From NCBI RefSeq assembly GCF_000708265.2, contig NZ_JCKI01000002.1, forward strand, positions 124,001 through 188,000: a DNA stretch of 64,000 bases. Direction: 5' to 3'. The first letter of the stretch is position 1. Each line of letters starts with the position of its first letter. Under the pieces are notes generated by a model that saw only the letters and a list, made by a program, of their open reading frames with translations, had not been told where the DNA came from and did not search any database. Of this stretch, positions 24,545 to 32,333 are shown piece by piece. The position numbers were made by a program, and so were the translations under genes. Source of the stretch: Pedobacter sp. R20-19. Lineage in GTDB: Bacteria; Bacteroidota; Bacteroidia; Sphingobacteriales; Sphingobacteriaceae.

Positions 24545-26113
24545 TTAAAAGCCAAAAAAACCGCCAGTTTTGGATCTGGTTTTCTTACCAGTTAGCATTC
24601 CGAATATACCCCTAACAATTTCTTTGCCAATTTGGCGAGTGATGGTTGCACCCATTACCTGTTCTACCAAACTTTTTTCTCCTGGTCTGGCCTTATTTTC
24701 TTGTGTTTCTTTTTTTTGTAACTCTTTTTCCTGCTTTTCTTGTTCTGCTGCTGCCGCCTGATCATTGATTCTTTTTGTTAAAATTTCATAGGCACTTTCA
24801 GGATCGATTAAATCTTTATACTTGCTAAACATCTGGCTACCTTGTATCAACTTTTCAAAATCAGCGGATGCTAAGGACCCCATTGTGGCGCGTGGAGGAG
24901 TAAGCATGGTTGCTGAAACTTCAGTAGGGATTCCTTTTTCATTTAATACGGTGATTAGTGCTTGTCCGGTACCAAGTGAGGTTAATATCTTATCTATTTC
25001 ATAGAAATCGGATTTAGGATATGTGTTTACCGTTTTTTTAAGCGCATCTACATCGTTTGGTGTAAATGCCCTAAGCGCATGTTGAACCCGGTTACCTAAT
25101 TGACCCAATACGCTTTCTGGTACATCTGTTGGAGATTGGGTGCAGAAAAATACGCCAATTCCCTTTGATCTGATTAATCGGATAATGGTTTCAATCTGTT
25201 CTAAAAAGGCCTTTGATGAATTTTTAAATAATAAATGTGCTTCATCAATAAAGAAAACTAATTTGGGTTTATCTAAATCTCCCACTTCGGGCATTGTACT
25301 AAACAGTTCGGCGAGCAGACTTAATAAAAAGGTCGAATACAATACGGGTTGATTTTGAACATCAGCAATATTAAGTAAGCTAATGGTACCTTTTCCGTCA
25401 ACACGTTCAAATAAATCTTCAATGTCAAAAGATTTTTCTCCAAACATGCCACCTAATCCCTGCTGTTCTATTGCCACAATTTTTCTCAGAATTGTACCTG
25501 ATGTTGAGGTAGAAATACTGCCATAGCTACTTTTTATTTCTGCGGCACCTGCACCTTCTGATAGATAAGAAACGAGTTTTTTTAAATCGTTCAGGTCTAT
25601 TACTGGCATTTTATTATCATCGGCATATTTGAAAATAACAGCCATTACGCCAGCTTGTGTATCGTTGAGGTCTAATATTTTTGATAAAAGCGTGGGGCCA
25701 AATTCAAATACAGTTGCCCGCATTTGTGCGCCTGTTTTTCCAGAGAGCGAATAGATTTCTAAAGGAAAACCTGCAGGCACGAAGGACTTGTTTAACTGCT
25801 GGGCACGTTCTTCTATTTTAGGATTAACTGAGCCTGGCTGATTTAAACCAGATAAATCTCCTTTAACATCTAACATAAATACTGGTACTCCGGCATCTGA
25901 TAACTGTTCTGCCAGTAATTGTAGCGTTCTTGTTTTTCCTGTTCCTGTAGCACCTGCAATTAAGCCATGCCTGTTCATCATTTTTAATGATAAATTAACT
26001 TCGGCTTCGCTGTAAACTTGTCCATCTAAAATTCCCGCACCTAAATAAATATATGAACCTGTTGGGGCATAGGATGATTTTATTTTTTCGATAAATTTAG
26101 ATGACTCATTCAT
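24545..26113 (-). CDS. HerA-like ATPase of the DUF853 family
   Basis: The 522-residue protein has a Walker A motif GATGTGKTRT (residues 54-63) and a Walker B motif LVFFIDEAHLLF (about 285-296). Together with an RAFTPNDVDALKK segment these mark the DUF853/YjgR branch of the HerA-FtsK superfamily. Residues about 455-490 are Gln/Glu/Lys-rich and likely coiled. The cellular role of the family is not established; DNA or protein pumping is inferred from HerA relatives. It appears to be a single gene, 59 bases upstream of the nucleotidylyltransferase start codon's side of the gap. Confidence 0.83.
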   Translation of the reverse strand: MNESSKFIEKIKSSYAPTGSYIYLGAGILDGQVYSEAEVNLSLKMMNRHGLIAGATGTGKTRTLQLLAEQLSDAGVPVFMLDVKGDLSGLNQPGSVNPKIEERAQQLNKSFVPAGFPLEIYSLSGKTGAQMRATVFEFGPTLLSKILDLNDTQAGVMAVIFKYADDNKMPVIDLNDLKKLVSYLSEGAGAAEIKSSYGSISTSTSGTILRKIVAIEQQGLGGMFGEKSFDIEDLFERVDGKGTISLLNIADVQNQPVLYSTFLLSLLAELFSTMPEVGDLDKPKLVFFIDEAHLLFKNSSKAFLEQIETIIRLIRSKGIGVFFCTQSPTDVPESVLGQLGNRVQHALRAFTPNDVDALKKTVNTYPKSDFYEIDKILTSLGTGQALITVLNEKGIPTEVSATMLTPPRATMGSLASADFEKLIQGSQMFSKYKDLIDPESAYEILTKRINDQAAAAEQEKQEKELQKKETQENKARPGEKSLVEQVMGATITRQIGKEIVRGIFGMLTGKKTRSKTGGFFGF

Positions 26114-26214
26114 GTAGTTATATTTGATAGTACAATTTAAGAACTAATCTTTAAAAATAGCTGTAGTTGGCTGAACATAGCAAGTACAATTTATTGCACA
26201 ATGTTTTAGCCTAA

Positions 26215-26514
26215 TTAATTAAACTGTTTATAATGATTTAACTCTGCTTTTAAAGTATTGATTTCGTTTTGCATGGTTTCTACCTGATTTAAAAGTTGTG
26301 AAATGGCATGCAAGCCTTCGAGGTTAATATCTAAATCTTTAGCTAAACGAACATATCGCTCCAGTTTCATCAGTTCATCAAGACTTAAAAATGTTAATTG
26401 CTTTTGAGTAGTGGTTTTAATGAGACCGAAATCTTCGAGTGATTGGATGAAATCGATCTCTACATGATGATATACACATATATCATGTAGTGCTATTAGA
26501 TTATTTCTCATCAT
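26215..26514 (-). CDS. cbpM: Chaperone modulator CbpM
   Basis: CbpM binds the J domain of CbpA and inhibits its co-chaperone and DNA-binding activity. The 99-residue product has a MerR-like N-terminal helix-turn-helix (LIALHDICVYHHVEIDFIQS, residues 6-25) and a C-terminal coiled coil (LLNQVETMQNEINTLKAELN). The start lies three bases after the cbpA stop, so the two are co-transcribed, as in E. coli. Confidence 0.83.
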   Translation of the reverse strand: MMRNNLIALHDICVYHHVEIDFIQSLEDFGLIKTTTQKQLTFLSLDELMKLERYVRLAKDLDINLEGLHAISQLLNQVETMQNEINTLKAELNHYKQFN

Positions 26515-26517
26515 TTA

Positions 26518-27414
26518 TTAGCTTTTAGAAAGTTTTTCGAATAGTTCTTTTTGCTCCTGGTTTAAATTGGTAGGGAGTCTAACTTGCCATTTAATATACA
26601 AATCGCCAAACTGATCTGCTTTTTTATAAACAGGAAATCCTTTTCCCTTTAAACGTAGCGTTGAATCGGGTTGTGTACCTTCTGGTATTTTAAGCTTTAC
26701 TTTGCCATTTAAAGTTTCTACAATTTTTTCGCCTCCTAAAACGGCGGTGTACAGGTCAATTTCTTCCTGTATGTAGATATCATTACCCTTGCGTTTAAAT
26801 TTAGGGTCTTCGCTGATGTTAAACTTAATGTATAAATCTCCGGGTTGCCCATTGTTGGCGCCGGGTGCTCCATAACCAGAAAGCTTTATCTTTTGTCCGT
26901 TTTCTACACCGGCCGGGATGGTAATGCGTACTTGTTTTCCGTTTACTGTTAGTGTTTGTTTTTGTGTGGTGTATGCATCTTTAAGATTTAACTGTAAATC
27001 GGCATTATAATCTTGTCCTTTAAAAGGTGATTGCCTACTGCTTCTACCTGCACCGCCACCAAACATGGAAGAGAAAAAGTCTGAAAAATCATCTCCACCA
27101 AATCCGCCAGAATAACCACCGCCTCCATAGCCTCCGCCTTGCGATTGGTATTGTCGCTGTTGTTTCTGTTGCGCATCGAGCTGATCAGCATGCTGCCAGT
27201 CTTTACCATATTTGTCGTATTTCTTACGTTTCTCCGGATCGCTTAAAACTTCATTGGCTTCGTTGATCTGCTGAAATTTTTTATTGGCCTCATCATTATT
27301 CGGGTTTAAATCTGGATGATATTTCCTGGCTAATTTTCGATAAGCTTTTTTTATATCGTCTATTGATGCGCTTTTCTTTAAATCGAGGATTTTATAGTAA
27401 TCTATGTAGTCCAT
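26518..27414 (-). CDS. cbpA: DnaJ-family co-chaperone CbpA
   Basis: The 298-residue protein has an N-terminal J domain with the HPD motif at residues 33-35 ([10 protein letters not shown]). A Gly/Ser/Gln-rich linker (about 80-125) and two C-terminal beta domains follow. It has no cysteine-rich zinc domain, which separates CbpA-type from DnaJ-type proteins. It stimulates DnaK ATPase, and in E. coli it also binds curved DNA. It is encoded just upstream of cbpM and about 4 kb from dnaK. Confidence 0.9.
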   Translation of the reverse strand: MDYIDYYKILDLKKSASIDDIKKAYRKLARKYHPDLNPNNDEANKKFQQINEANEVLSDPEKRKKYDKYGKDWQHADQLDAQQKQQRQYQSQGGGYGGGGYSGGFGGDDFSDFFSSMFGGGAGRSSRQSPFKGQDYNADLQLNLKDAYTTQKQTLTVNGKQVRITIPAGVENGQKIKLSGYGAPGANNGQPGDLYIKFNISEDPKFKRKGNDIYIQEEIDLYTAVLGGEKIVETLNGKVKLKIPEGTQPDSTLRLKGKGFPVYKKADQFGDLYIKWQVRLPTNLNQEQKELFEKLSKS

Positions 27415-27608
27415 ATGTTGTTAACAAATAAGTTAGTACTAATGTTCAATGTTTGGTGGCTAAATTTACTTTAATATTTTAACGTATAGCTTACTCAAAT
27501 ATTGATTTTTTACTTCAAAAACCATTAAACAAAAATGCCTCCAAAAAATTGAAGGCATCTGCTGTTTAATGATCAGATTAATGTTATTAATATGTAAGGA
27601 AATATGAT

Positions 27609-28010
27609 TTACTTCCCTTTTAAAATTTCTATTTTCTCCCGCTCACTTGATAGTAAACGCTCGTACAGTTCAACGATTTTTTCAACAGTATTAAATGTTG
27701 GCTGATAATTTACTGAACTTGCAATCAATGTTGAATGATCACTACTGGAGTTATGATAGGTGTTGGATATGACATTAAAAACTACTTCATCACTATAGTT
27801 CTTGATTGCTTCTTTGCTTACACCTAATACCGTAGCAACCTTATCTAAAGTGTTATCTTCTATTTGTTCGCTCTGTTCTAATTTACTTACCGCTTGCTGG
27901 CTAATGCCAAGTTCTATGGCTAAGGCTTCTTGTTTCATACCACGTAATTCTCTTATGCGGCTAATTTTTCTACCTATGTGAGGAGTGTTTGTTTTTTCTG
28001 CGGTTTCCAT
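27609..28010 (-). CDS. XRE-family helix-turn-helix regulator
   Basis: The 133-residue protein has an XRE domain at residues about 14-70: RELRGMKQEALAIELGISQQ, AVSKLEQSEQIEDNTL, LDKVATVLGVSKEAI. The C-terminal half has no recognised domain but ends with a Leu/Glu-rich helix (IVELYERLLSSEREKIEILK) that could dimerise. A TATATTTG promoter box lies only 5 bases upstream of the ATG, which suggests a leaderless message. Regulatory targets are unknown. The 21-bp array at 28.2 kb lies upstream. Confidence 0.85.
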   Translation of the reverse strand: METAEKTNTPHIGRKISRIRELRGMKQEALAIELGISQQAVSKLEQSEQIEDNTLDKVATVLGVSKEAIKNYSDEVVFNVISNTYHNSSSDHSTLIASSVNYQPTFNTVEKIVELYERLLSSEREKIEILKGK

Positions 28011-28014
28011 ATTT

Positions 28015-28022
28015 CAAATATA
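28015..28022 (-). promoter_or_regulatory. Candidate -7 promoter box of the XRE regulator gene
   Basis: The minus strand reads TATATTTG, an exact TAnnTTTG match, ending 5 bases before the start codon at 28010. Transcription would begin at or next to the ATG. A partial -33 (TTG) lies about 23 bases upstream. Confidence 0.45.
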
Positions 28023-28200
28023 TCTAATTTTTGTGTGGTAAAAAACAATATGGAGTTGTAGTTAACAATTGCCTATTTATGTATATAAGGGGATGGTAGT
28101 ATAAGTTTATCTTTTGTAAATAAGCAATAGTATCAATTTATTAACCATATAAGGCATTTAAGGATATATAAGGCTAAAAGGAGATGAAAGTTTAAAAGTT

Positions 28201-28351
28201 GCAGTAACCAATATAGGCTTTGTAGTAAGCAACATAAGGTTTGCTTAAGGAACAATAAGGTTTGCAGTAAGCAATATAAGGTTTGCAGTAAGCAACATAA
28301 GGTTTGCAGTAAGCAATATAAGGTTTCCAGTAGGCAACATAAGCTTTGCAG
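28201..28351. repeat. 21-bp tandem array with alternating units
   Basis: Seven 21-base units of consensus GCAGTAAGCAAYATAAGGTTT, plus four bases, run from 28201. The Y position alternates T, C, (A), T, C, T, C, so the true period may be 42 bases. Each unit breaks down into three related 7-mers (GCAGTAA, GCAATAT, AAGGTTT). Decayed units may extend left to about 28148. There is no cas gene, no unique spacer and no reading frame. The rest of 28011-28500 contains no gene. Confidence 0.85.
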
Positions 28352-28441
28352 TCTTAAGTGCTTAAGTTAATTATTTAATTTCTACCACCTTAGTCACTTA
28401 AGCAAATATGAGCTCATTTGGTAAATAGCTATGAAAATAAA

Positions 28442-28485
28442 ATACCCCTTAAAATACCAGCAGATGCCGGTATTTTAAGGGGTAT
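28442..28485 (-). terminator. Terminator of the S9 peptidase gene
   Basis: Perfect 17-bp arms ATACCCCTTAAAATACC (28442-28458) and GGTATTTTAAGGGGTAT (28469-28485) with a 10-base loop. On the minus strand a T-rich tail (TTTATTTT) follows. It lies 15 bases after the peptidase stop. Confidence 0.85.
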
Positions 28486-28500
28486 ATCATTGGGAGCAAA

Positions 28501-30918
28501 TTATTTCTTCCCTTTTACATATTTTTCTAACCACTGGTCTTCTTCCCAAAGGGTATGCAGGATGTTTTCTTTTCCACGATAACCATGGGCTTCATAAGGT
28601 AAGAATACAAATCGGGTGGTTCCGCCGGCACCTTTTATGGCGTTAAATAAACGCTCACTATTGATAGGGAAGGTACCTGGGTTATCATCAGAATCGCCGT
28701 GAATTAACAGTAATGGTGTTTTAATTTTATCGGCATAACTGAACGGACTCATTTCATAATAAAGCTGTGGAACCTGCCAGTAGGTACGTTCTTCATTTTG
28801 AAAACCAAATGGCGTAAGTGTTCTGTTGTATGCACCGCTGCGGGCAATGCCTGCGGCAAAAAGATCGGTATGTGCCAGTAAGTTTGCTGTCATGAAAGCG
28901 CCGTAACTGTGACCACCAACAGCCATTCTTTTTTTATCGCCAACGCCTAAATCAGATAGTTTATTAATGGCTGCTTCTGCGTTTAATTTAAGCTGCTCTA
29001 TAAAGGTATCATTTGGTTTTTTACCATCTTTTGCTACAATTGGCATTTCTGCATTGTCTAAAATGGCGTATCCTCGGGTTACCCAATAAATTGGCGAACC
29101 CCAGCTAATGTTGGTAAATTTATCTTTAGATCCTCGGATTTGTGCAGCATCTGCTGCTGAGTTAAATTCACGTGGATAAGCCCAGATTAGCGTTGGTAGC
29201 GGACCATCTTTAGCTTTATTATATCCTTTTGGTAAATATAAATCGCCTGTTAAATCTACACCATCTGCACGTTTGTATGAAATTTTTTCTTTGGTAATGC
29301 CATCAAGTGAGGGGTAGGGATTGGCAAAGTTTGTAATGGGTTGATCTGCTATGCGAAGTACCAGGTTTTTAATGAAGTAGTTAGGCACCATTTTCTGGCT
29401 CTCTTTGCGTGTTAATAAAATCAATTTATCAGGATTGATTACATCACTCACATATTCGAAGGTACCTTCTGCACTGCGCCAAATAATTTCATTCTTTTTT
29501 GATGCGAGATCAAACTTGGCTAAGAAAGGTAAATCGCCTTTTTCTGATGAGCCTATTTGGTTATTCATCAATAATTTGGTGCCATTATCAATCGTTTTAA
29601 TTACCTGGCGGCCATATTTATTTTTTACTGTTACGGGCGAGCCTGGGTTGCCATAAGCATCAGTTTGGTTACGGGTATATAATTCTTCTACTGCACCTGT
29701 AGTAGGGTTATACCTGCTTACTTTATTGGTTTGCTTACTGCGTAAGCCTTCCATAATTAAAGCCAGGGTTTCATCTCCCCATTGTACGCCACGGTAACGG
29801 GTTTGGGTTTTGAATAATTCTTTTTCGCCAGCCGTAAAAGGGGCGCTTAAAGCATAAACTGCATCATGGAAAGGAACATTCTTTTTTATTAAGCCACTAT
29901 CCAGGGGTTTAGCCCAAATTAGTGTTGCTGGTTCGTCATCTCTCCACTCAAAGCCACGGGCAACATTTTGTGTATTGTCGTAACCAGATGGTGTTCCTTC
30001 TGATGAGGGTAATTCTACAATGGTTTTAATGGTTTTTCCATTTAAATCGGTGATGTTGATGGTTGATGGGAAACCAAATGCAGAAACCAGATAGGAAAAT
30101 GGTTTCCTGATAGTTTCCGTCATCATATAATTTTTATCTGGTGATAGATCTACTTTAGCATAAATTGCTGGTTTGCCAATTGGTGTTTCTATACCAGCAG
30201 TATTTTTAACCAATTGTGAGGTAGCGAAAAATTCAAACAACTGCTCATCAAAGGGCGATTTAATTAAATCTTGATAGGTTGCACTTGGTGCAGCTTTGCC
30301 CAGGTTTTGTTGAATAGTAGGGCCTTTAGGCATTAAAGGTTTTTTAGGTGCAGCGCTTGCAGGCTGGGTTACGGTACGGTAAATTAGCGTATTATCATTT
30401 AGCCAGGTTAATCCGCTCCCTAATACTACATTTAAAAATGCTTTATTGGTTTTTACAGCTTTTTTTGTAGCTACATCTATAACATATAAATCTACTCCCT
30501 TTTGTGTAGTTTGGGTAAAGGCAATTTTAGTTTCTGCAGGATTCCAGCTGATATTGCCGGCATATAAAGGCGTTGGTAAGCCTGTAACCTGGGCAGTTTG
30601 GTTTGTTTTAATATTTTTCAGACTAAAGTTATTGATATAGTTCTGTCTGCTTGGAGAATAGTTATTTGGATTTAACCTTAAACCGGCAATCCGGTATTCT
30701 GGCATTGCCAATTCTTCAACTGAGGGATAAGAATTTCGTTCACTAAATAATATCCATTCTGCCTTGCCATCTATACTTACTGCCGGCGTTGGTTTGGCCA
30801 ATAATAAATCTGCAATTTCTTTAGGTGGTGTTTGATAACTAATCGCATCTTGTGCGAATGCGTTTAATGAAGTGCAAGCACCTGCTATTAATAAACAGGC
30901 GTATAAATTTTTAATCAT
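28501..30918 (-). CDS. S9 family peptidase, glutamyl-endopeptidase type (S9D-like)
   Basis: This 805-residue exported protease has a signal peptide (MIKNLYACLLIAGACTSLNA). A beta-propeller-like region (about 50-520) precedes a C-terminal alpha/beta-hydrolase domain. The nucleophile is Ser671 in GGHSYGAF; the Asp lies in HGDSDDNPGTFP and the His in YEAHGYRGKENILH. The N-terminal PPKEIADLLLAKPTPAVSID and RIAGLRLNPNNYSPSR segments resemble plant chloroplast glutamyl endopeptidase. It likely trims peptides in the periplasm. It is a single gene with its own terminator. Confidence 0.88.
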   Translation of the reverse strand: MIKNLYACLLIAGACTSLNAFAQDAISYQTPPKEIADLLLAKPTPAVSIDGKAEWILFSERNSYPSVEELAMPEYRIAGLRLNPNNYSPSRQNYINNFSLKNIKTNQTAQVTGLPTPLYAGNISWNPAETKIAFTQTTQKGVDLYVIDVATKKAVKTNKAFLNVVLGSGLTWLNDNTLIYRTVTQPASAAPKKPLMPKGPTIQQNLGKAAPSATYQDLIKSPFDEQLFEFFATSQLVKNTAGIETPIGKPAIYAKVDLSPDKNYMMTETIRKPFSYLVSAFGFPSTINITDLNGKTIKTIVELPSSEGTPSGYDNTQNVARGFEWRDDEPATLIWAKPLDSGLIKKNVPFHDAVYALSAPFTAGEKELFKTQTRYRGVQWGDETLALIMEGLRSKQTNKVSRYNPTTGAVEELYTRNQTDAYGNPGSPVTVKNKYGRQVIKTIDNGTKLLMNNQIGSSEKGDLPFLAKFDLASKKNEIIWRSAEGTFEYVSDVINPDKLILLTRKESQKMVPNYFIKNLVLRIADQPITNFANPYPSLDGITKEKISYKRADGVDLTGDLYLPKGYNKAKDGPLPTLIWAYPREFNSAADAAQIRGSKDKFTNISWGSPIYWVTRGYAILDNAEMPIVAKDGKKPNDTFIEQLKLNAEAAINKLSDLGVGDKKRMAVGGHSYGAFMTANLLAHTDLFAAGIARSGAYNRTLTPFGFQNEERTYWQVPQLYYEMSPFSYADKIKTPLLLIHGDSDDNPGTFPINSERLFNAIKGAGGTTRFVFLPYEAHGYRGKENILHTLWEEDQWLEKYVKGKK

Positions 30919-31284
30919 TTTTGGTGAGTTGTATGAAATAAGGAATGTTCAAATATTGCAAATTTTAAAGTAATGCACCGTAACTTCTTATTTACAGTTA
31001 GCAATGATTATGATGAGATCATATATTCCAGCATCAAAATTCTCTTGATAAAAACGGGTTGCTTTAGTTTTTATCTTTAACAGTTGATTAAGAAAATTGT
31101 ATTATTAAAGATACGGTTTACGTGTTTTTACTGTTTTTATTGTCAAAAACTCTTGAAAATGTTGACATAAGTCAAAAAAATCAACCATATTAACCATAAT
31201 CCTTCACATTTTCATACTTTCGTTCTGTCAATCGTCCCCGATATTGATTTAATTGAATTTTTAAACTTAAAATTAATTATCTCA
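30919..31284. other. Divergent intergenic region
   Basis: This 366-base AT-rich gap separates the S9 peptidase start (minus) from the HTH gene start (plus). It must hold both promoters. Apart from the GTCAA repeats at 31141-31175 no clear element was found, and there is no open reading frame of note. Confidence 0.5.
31141..31175 (+). promoter_or_regulatory. GTCAA-repeat palindrome, candidate operator
   Basis: TTGAC-ATAA-GTCAA (31162-31175) is a perfect 5+4+5 inverted repeat, and another TGTCAA lies at 31141-31146, complementary to TTGACA at 31162. The cluster lies 110 bases upstream of a gene for a helix-turn-helix protein, so an autoregulatory operator is possible. This is an inference from position only. 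Confidence 0.3.
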
Positions 31285-31704
31285 ATGACAGCAAAATTAA
31301 GACACGGTGAGATTTTAGAGCGAATAGTTCGCCGAAATCGAATGGGAATTAGTGAACTCTCCAGGAAACTGAATGTAAGCAGAAGAACAATTTACAATTG
31401 GTTTGGCCAAGACAAACTTAATCAAGAAATTATATGGCAGATTGGACAGTCAATAGGACAGAATCTTTCCATTTCTTTTCCTGATATTTTTGTAGAAAGG
31501 AATACAGAGGCCACTGGACTTGCAGAAACTGGTGATAAACTATCTACCGATTCAAACTCAGTATACTTTTGGATGAATAAGTACATTCATTTATTAGAAA
31601 AATACAACAGTTTGTTAAGTGTTGAAGAAGAAGAGGCTAATGCTGAAGATCAGCATAAAATGCCTTTAAAAAACAGAAGAGCGGAAACGTTCATGTATCA
31701 ATAA
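31285..31704 (+). CDS. Small helix-turn-helix regulator
   Basis: The 139-residue protein has an N-terminal helix-turn-helix (residues about 8-50) with the recognition region ISELSRKLNVSRRTIYNWFG, like Cro/C1 or transposase-type HTH proteins. The remaining residues are acidic and polar without a known domain (YFWMNKYIHLLEKYNSLLSV). No mobile-element feature surrounds it, so a DNA-binding regulator is preferred. Target unknown. Confidence 0.7.
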   Translation: MTAKLRHGEILERIVRRNRMGISELSRKLNVSRRTIYNWFGQDKLNQEIIWQIGQSIGQNLSISFPDIFVERNTEATGLAETGDKLSTDSNSVYFWMNKYIHLLEKYNSLLSVEEEEANAEDQHKMPLKNRRAETFMYQ

Positions 31705-32333
31705 TAGCTTATGCTAGGTATTGATAAAAAAATCTAAATCGATGTAAAAAATATTTCGTTTGATAGATTAAAGCAAAAACATTTTATGTTCCTGAAGATT
31801 GGGAAATATATTTAAAATAATTGTGCGCAAAATCATTAATTGAAATATAAGTCTAACTAGAAAATTTGATATGATTCTAACGATCTAAATTACCAGATAT
31901 CACTTACGAATGGTGATTATTAATGAAGCAGGAAGTAGATTTAATACCTTCTGAATTTTCTAAGAATATAGCCACTTATTTTTTAATAAGTGGCTATATA
32001 TCATTTAAGGTTTAGTAACCTTTTTATGGTGTGCCTGCCCTCCGCGGATCTCCCGCTCACAGGACTTTTTTGTCGCTTTTTTTACTAAGAACAATTTAGT
32101 GAAATGTTAGTTTTAATATGCAAAATAATTTTACACATCGTGTGGATAATGTGAATAAATTAAATTGGGCGTGGCAAAACATTTATGGTGTTTTTGGGTT
32201 TCCTAAATCGAGATGTTAAAATACTTATTTTATCTGTTATCATCACAGAGGAAATTGGAGTTGCTTATTTTAAAAACTTACTGCATTATTTCTCAAAAAA
32301 GTATATTTTTAACCTTTTACCCTAAAATGTAGA
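31705..32333. other. Gene-free region with hairpins and a GC-rich patch
   Basis: No coding sequence was found in these 629 bases. A perfect 15-bp hairpin lies at 31966-31999 (ATATAGCCACTTATT arm, TTTT loop). A small terminator-like hairpin follows at 32007-32025. A GC-rich stretch stands out at about 32034-32066 (containing CCTGCCCTCCGCGGATC). The remainder is AT-rich leader for the histidine kinase gene. Confidence 0.5.
32007..32025 (+). terminator. Weak terminator-like hairpin
   Basis: AAGGTT (32007-32012) pairs with AACCTT (32017-32022) around a 4-base loop, followed by T residues. With the larger hairpin just before it, it could end transcripts from the HTH gene 300 bases upstream. The stem is short, so confidence is low. 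Confidence 0.35.

Noticed and set aside
28201..28351. CRISPR array
   Set aside because: Units are contiguous 21-mers without unique spacers, and no cas gene is present. It is a tandem repeat.
31285..31704. Transposase fragment
   Set aside because: The HTH resembles those in some transposases, but no catalytic residues, inverted repeats or second frame accompany it. The frame is complete, so a regulator is more likely.
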